A DNA stretch of 64,000 nt from Pilaira anomala (Eukaryota > Mucoromycota > Mucoromycetes > Mucorales > Mucoraceae). The stretch lies in contig JAIXMQ010000007.1 in the NCBI GenBank assembly GCA_025716855.1, positions 434,001-498,000 on the forward strand, read 5' to 3'. Position 1 is the stretch's first letter, and each line of letters begins with the position of its first letter. Shown piece after piece: positions 59,757 through 64,000 of this stretch. The translations under genes were made by a program, and so were the position numbers. The notes under the pieces are model-generated. The model worked only from the letters and a program-made list of their open reading frames with translations. It was not told where the DNA came from and did no database searches.

Positions 59757-61992
59757 TTATTTTTTAGAATTCAGTGATTTAGCATAACGTAAACCACAAG
59801 CGTTACAGAGTTCTTTTGGTCCATTGGGTCCTTTACGCCATTCAGGAGAATCTTTTCTTTGACACTTTGCACACATTTTAGGGTTTTCAATCGACTTTGT
59901 TTTTTTCTAATAAAAATAAATCAATACTTTCCCCTTTCTCTTTTTTTCTTTCCCTCTCTTCTACTACTTCTTTATAAATTACCTTTCTTCTTTGTTTTTT
60001 ATTTGGGTTTGAATACTTTTCCAATTGCTCACGTAATCTTTTATTCGACTGCTGTAATTGATAGAGTTCATACTGCCAATTGGTTGTCCTTACAGTTTCA
60101 AGTTCAGGAAAGAGATTGACCGATTCATGATTCGAACAAGTCCAAGCAACATTCGTAGGTAAACAAGTTGTAGTCGAGTTCAAAAGTTGAACCTGTATCA
60201 GTACAAAAGAAGGTTGTCCGACACGAAACAAAGCATCTCCGGGATAAAAAGTACTCAAGACTTGAACATACGTACCCTTTGAATTCAAAATGGTATGTTG
60301 TACTCTCGATATTTCACCTTCCTTGACCAACTCTAAAGCCTTTGTGATATCCGTCACCGCATTATTTTCAATATACTGGTATATCGATTCATGTTCTAAA
60401 CTATCACAACTAAATCCAACCACATCCTTACAAGTCGGTGTCACATGAAGGTAAAGACCAGCCAAACTTAATTTCCCCCAATACTCTTCTGAAGAAACTC
60501 GCGTAGTCAATTGATCACTCGAGAGTTTATAGACAGGTCTTTCTCTACCGGATAAGACGAGACATTTTCTTCCTTTATTTTGATCCATGTGTAATTTACC
60601 ACGACAATCGATCCAAAAGTAACCTGAAAGTTTTCTCCTGATTCGGAACAGTAGATTGACGACTTTATCCGGGTTGGAAGTGGCCTCCTTAATTTCACGC
60701 ATCACTGGTATAATGTCCGATGGGTGACAAATGGAACTAAGTGAGTTACCTACCAACTCGTCGGGATCGTATTCCAACATACTTTGGCTTGAATTGGATG
60801 CATATAAAAATACTCCCTTGAGTGAAATCACATGAATGAAATCTGAACATTGGTCTAATAAAACTTTATTCCATTCTTTTTGAATTTGTTGTTCGTTCGT
60901 GCTCATGTTTTCAAAATCAATTTGTGTAGCGTCTAACAAATTAATAATATCCGCATTTTGGTTGGCTTTTATTGATGGCACTTCACGAAAGTATTCATCC
61001 ACTGAGCCTAATAACAGATTACTTCCTAAATATAAACAAATAATGAGTCTAAATATATAAAATTATATTATTATTAAATATATATATACCTGGTGGTGAA
61101 ATAGGAGGCGGGTTTACGGAATGATGATAGTTGATTAAATAAGTGCCATCTATGTATGGTAAAGTTTAAATTATTACACATCCATCACATCATCACATAA
61201 TTTTTATATATATATTTTTTTTTACCTTTCATTTTATCTAGAATTGAATTAGGTTGTTCAACAAGATCTACCTGTAATCCAACAAAATAATCCACACGTC
61301 CACTATCACCCAAGATAGGTACAACCGTCACCAAATTAACGAATGGCTGAATTGTAACATGTTAATGATAATTATATATATATATATATATAACAAATAG
61401 ATTTACCTGTCCTCCTTTTCTATAATTAATAATACTTGCTTGGTGCTCTTTACCTTGATTCAATTGTGCCTTCATATGATAAACAGCTTGATTATCTGTA
61501 TGTTGACGTCTTGAACCGCCTGTGACTTGTCCATCCGGACTCTGTAAAAATCGACAGTTTTTACCGACAATCTCATTATTAGTGTATCCTGTTAACCTTT
61601 CAAAAGCAGGCGAGCAATAGATTACAGGGCAATCGTATTGATTTGCATCAGATACTACAAACGAGCAAGATAAGTCGATCGGACCCAACTGTATTTGAGG
61701 GTTTGGTCTATATATTATAAATATAAGTAAATGCTATATAATGAATTCATTCTCTCTCTCTCTCTTACCTGTGAATTAACCTAGAAAGAATTTGAATCAT
61801 ATCAAAACCAGTATTGGAGTAGACACCCGTTAAGGCAGCATTTACAGGTACATTCGAAGATTGGATAGGTGGTGGAGGTGGAGGTTGCTGTTGTTGTTGC
61901 TGAGGTAATAATAAACTATCTTCAAATTCAGTAAAAGAAAATTGCTTAGAATCTAATAATTCATTTGATGTTAATTGTTGATAATTATTCAT
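59757..61992 (-). CDS. White Collar 1-type blue-light photoreceptor and GATA factor
   Basis: Six exons (61992-61769, 61707-61407, 61346-61226, 61149-61090, 61025-59983, 59906-59757) give 632 aa. After a Gln/Pro run, residues 80-215 form a LOV domain: [32 protein letters not shown] with the photo-adduct Cys, and YFVGLQVD with the flavin-contact Gln. Two PAS domains follow ([40 protein letters not shown]). A coiled, basic stretch ([20 protein letters not shown]) leads to a GATA zinc finger near the C-terminus: [20 protein letters not shown] then [11 protein letters not shown] (C-x2-C-x18-C-x2-C). In the White Collar complex, light-activated WC-1 pairs with WC-2 and switches on light-response genes in the nucleus. 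Mucorales carry several WC-1 paralogues; which one this is cannot be told. Confidence 0.93.
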
Positions 61993-62265
61993 ATTATTAA
62001 TAATAATAATAATAAAAAAAGAAAAGGAAAAAAAAAAAAAGAGAAAATAGTTGAAGAGGAAAGAAAGAGAAGTTTTTGGAATAAAAAAAAAAACTGGGGT
62101 TGCAGGAAAAATTTATTGAACTTCTTTTATAAACATAGGCACACACACACACACACACACACATCACATTAAAACTCTCTCTCCTTTTTCGTCGATCCAG
62201 AGAATTGATTGGCTAATCATTGGTCGTCCACATCGGGTAATACGATCCGTTCTTTTTTTTTTTTT

Positions 62266-62965
62266 TACAGTCAAACTTTTGGAAATTGGCGTTTTTGCAA
62301 AAATAAATGTCACAAGCTCAATTATTTTTGTAGTTTTTGGTCAGGAATATTTGTAATTAAATTAAGCGGTCCTTATACTAAAATCATTTTCTAATACTAT
62401 ATATTGTTTGAACCTGAAATAAGAAATTCACCAGAAAACATGGAGTAGCAAAAGAGGCACAACTACTGTTAAATTCGTGAATGCGCTTCTTCTTGATATA
62501 GATACAATGGACCTTGATGAAAATTTGAAGGGAAATTATATATTGTAATGGATAACGCCTCAATTCATAAATCCAAGCCCAATGATACGATAAATCGAGC
62601 TTAGAGGTTATAAAGTGATGTACTTACCTCCGTACTCGCCTGAATTGAATCCTATTGAACAGTTCTGGGGAGGCAAAATGAAACGTGGTCGATTATTGGC
62701 TGCCTGCAATGATGTGCCTTATCAACGATCTCTATGGTTTCTGTAGTTACTCAAAACGTCAGATTATTAAATGTTATTTTTTTTTTTTTAAAAAAAAAAA
62801 CACCATTTTAATATATATACATATATATATATCTTAAAGAAACGATTATTTTTAAAACGACAGACATGATCCATTCTAGCGCCAAATTTTAATTTACTTG
62901 ACATGGACAAATATTCTTGGCCAACAAAATTACAAGCTTGTGACATTTATTTTTGTAGGTTTGAC

Positions 62966-62967
<2 letters not shown>
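62266..62967 (+). mobile_element. Tc1/IS630-like element with long inverted repeats, decayed
   Basis: CAGTCAAAC at 62268 next to TA is mirrored by GTTTGACTA ending at 62967. The similarity goes on inward: AAAAATAAATGTCACAAGCT and AATATTTGT occur near 62298-62355 and, inverted, at 62911-62957, the left copy having about 18 extra bases. Inside, 62460-62710 reads as the C-terminal half of a DDE transposase: KGNYI-stop-VMDNASIHKSKP, then A-stop-RGYKVMYLPPYSPELNPIE and QFWGGKMKRG. Second Asp (MDNAS) and final Glu (NPIEQFW) are present, but stops occur and the N-terminal half is absent, so it cannot move itself. It inserts between the photoreceptor promoter and the 3' end of the WD40 gene. Confidence 0.8.
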
Positions 62968-62998
<31 letters not shown>

Positions 62999-63008
<10 letters not shown>

Positions 63009-64000
63009 ATGCCTCTTAGTAAACCCTCTTTACTTGTTACAACCACTTCTTTTCCACCAATCACATTCACATCAATTCCCCTCACTTGTTGTCCACCCGA
63101 CGCTACATTTTCTACCGTACCCGTAATCTTTCCAGTCTCGATATCCATGACGGTTACTTTTCCATCTTCTGTTAATAAAAATAATGAGGTATATAATACA
63201 TTGTAAGCTGTATACTTTACAGGAATAATGTTGGAATCGGTTTGATGATCATCTTTATCAAACGTATGTGATAACAAGATAGATTTGAATTCTTTTGGTG
63301 GGGAATAAGGTAAATCAATTTCATCTTGATTTATCATCTGTATTGCGTATTTTTCTAATTCGGTTGTACGCCTTGACCACCAAGAAAATCTTGAAGATAA
63401 ATCCACTGCTCTTTCTACTTCTTCAAGAGCAGTTGTCATAAATGGATCCCATTTGACAGTTAATAAATAAGATATATCCCATACTTTAATTTCTAATTTA
63501 TCTCGGGCATTATCACTTCGATTATCTCCAACAGCAATTAAACGAAATCCTCGTTTCGATAAATCTTCTCCAATATCTACTTGTGCTTCTTCTTCTTCTT
63601 TTGTCCAATAAGGTGATAAGACAAGAGTAGATTCTAATCCCCAAGGCCTAACATCTACAATGGGTTCATCCCCATCTCCTCCTGGTTGTTGCGTCGAGAT
63701 TGGTTTCCAAGGTAATGTACCTACTTTAATTCCAAACCTCCAATCATAAACGGATAATTCATCATCTTGATAACTTCCGGTACAAATCAAATGATTTAAA
63801 TAAGCAGGATATTTGAAATGAATCATACAACTTACATCATTTCCTAATTTAATTGAAGTGATGATTTCAGTTGGAGGATTAAATTGATGTTGGTTGAGTT
63901 TTGATAGTAATCGATTTCCATTCCAATAGACCGAAGTTAAAGAAGGATCTAGGATGGATTGAGAAGCACGTAAATCGAATTTAGCTAGTTGGACACAACC
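62999..64000 (-). CDS. WD40-repeat protein, partial (5' end outside window)
   Basis: One open frame runs from the window edge to the stop at 62999-63001, giving at least 333 residues with no intron. Propeller-like blocks include LICTGSYQDDELSVYDWRFG, KLEIKVWDISYLLTVKWDPF, SLFLLTEDGKVTVMDIETGK and GIDVNVIGGKEVVVTSKEG. Earlier the frame reads PSLTSVYWNGNRLLSKLNQH. The WD signature is weak, and the family (possibly F-box/WD40) cannot be fixed without the missing start. The stop is followed by a 35-nt T/A tract and the inverted repeat of the Tc1-like element 32 bp downstream, so the transcript end may lie in the element. A truncated paralogue is at 45565-46163. Confidence 0.78.

Overview
The window looks like nuclear DNA of an early-diverging filamentous fungus, most likely Mucoromycota and probably Mucorales. 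The evidence is strong AT richness, very many long A/T homopolymers, genes cut by 45-110 nt GT-AG introns, a LOV-type White Collar 1 photoreceptor, an AreA/NIT2-type GATA factor, a divergent RNase III-fold protein resembling the R3B2 class known from Mucor, and decayed Crypton and Tc1/IS630-type transposons. Genus and species cannot be fixed from the sequence alone. All gene models were built by eye from splice signals and reading-frame continuity.

Layout. 0.5-9.4 kb is gene-dense: a UPF0658-type membrane protein, a haem-free sulfite oxidase whose molybdenum-ligand Cys sits in a 6-nt microexon, and, convergent to it, a full-size PDR/ABCG drug-efflux transporter. 11.6-19.3 kb holds two dead units on the minus strand: a recently broken P5B-type P-type ATPase that still keeps its introns, and a Crypton tyrosine-recombinase element. 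20.4-32 kb is the second gene-rich block: a huge Pro/Gln-rich protein, the R3B2-like RNase III-fold protein with two dsRNA-binding motifs, the AreA-like nitrogen regulator, a PSP1-domain protein and a kanadaptin-like FHA protein. 32-46 kb is accessory DNA: an F-box pseudogene, a 176-bp tandem satellite, a 116-bp MITE, decayed Mucorales-type fragments, one intact gene with 11 copies of an 18-residue repeat, a DDE transposase relic and a truncated WD40 gene copy. 46.3-52.6 kb has housekeeping genes: ING-family PHD protein, eIF3m and the mitochondrial ABC transporter Atm1. 52.6-57.7 kb is gene-poor apart from tRNA-Arg(ACG) and a tRNA-like SINE candidate. 57.7-64 kb has a Stm1/HABP4-type ribosome-binding protein, the WC-1 photoreceptor, a Tc1/IS630-like element with long inverted repeats, and a WD40 gene that runs off the edge and is the paralogue of the fragment at 45.6 kb.

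The genes do not form one pathway. They cover chromatin and transcription (ING, AreA, WC-1), RNA and translation (RNase III-like, PSP1, eIF3m, Stm1), transport (PDR, Atm1, dead P5B) and sulfur metabolism. The observations most worth following are the catalytic-cysteine microexon, the R3B2-like protein, the decayed P5B ATPase and Crypton, and the short mobile elements.
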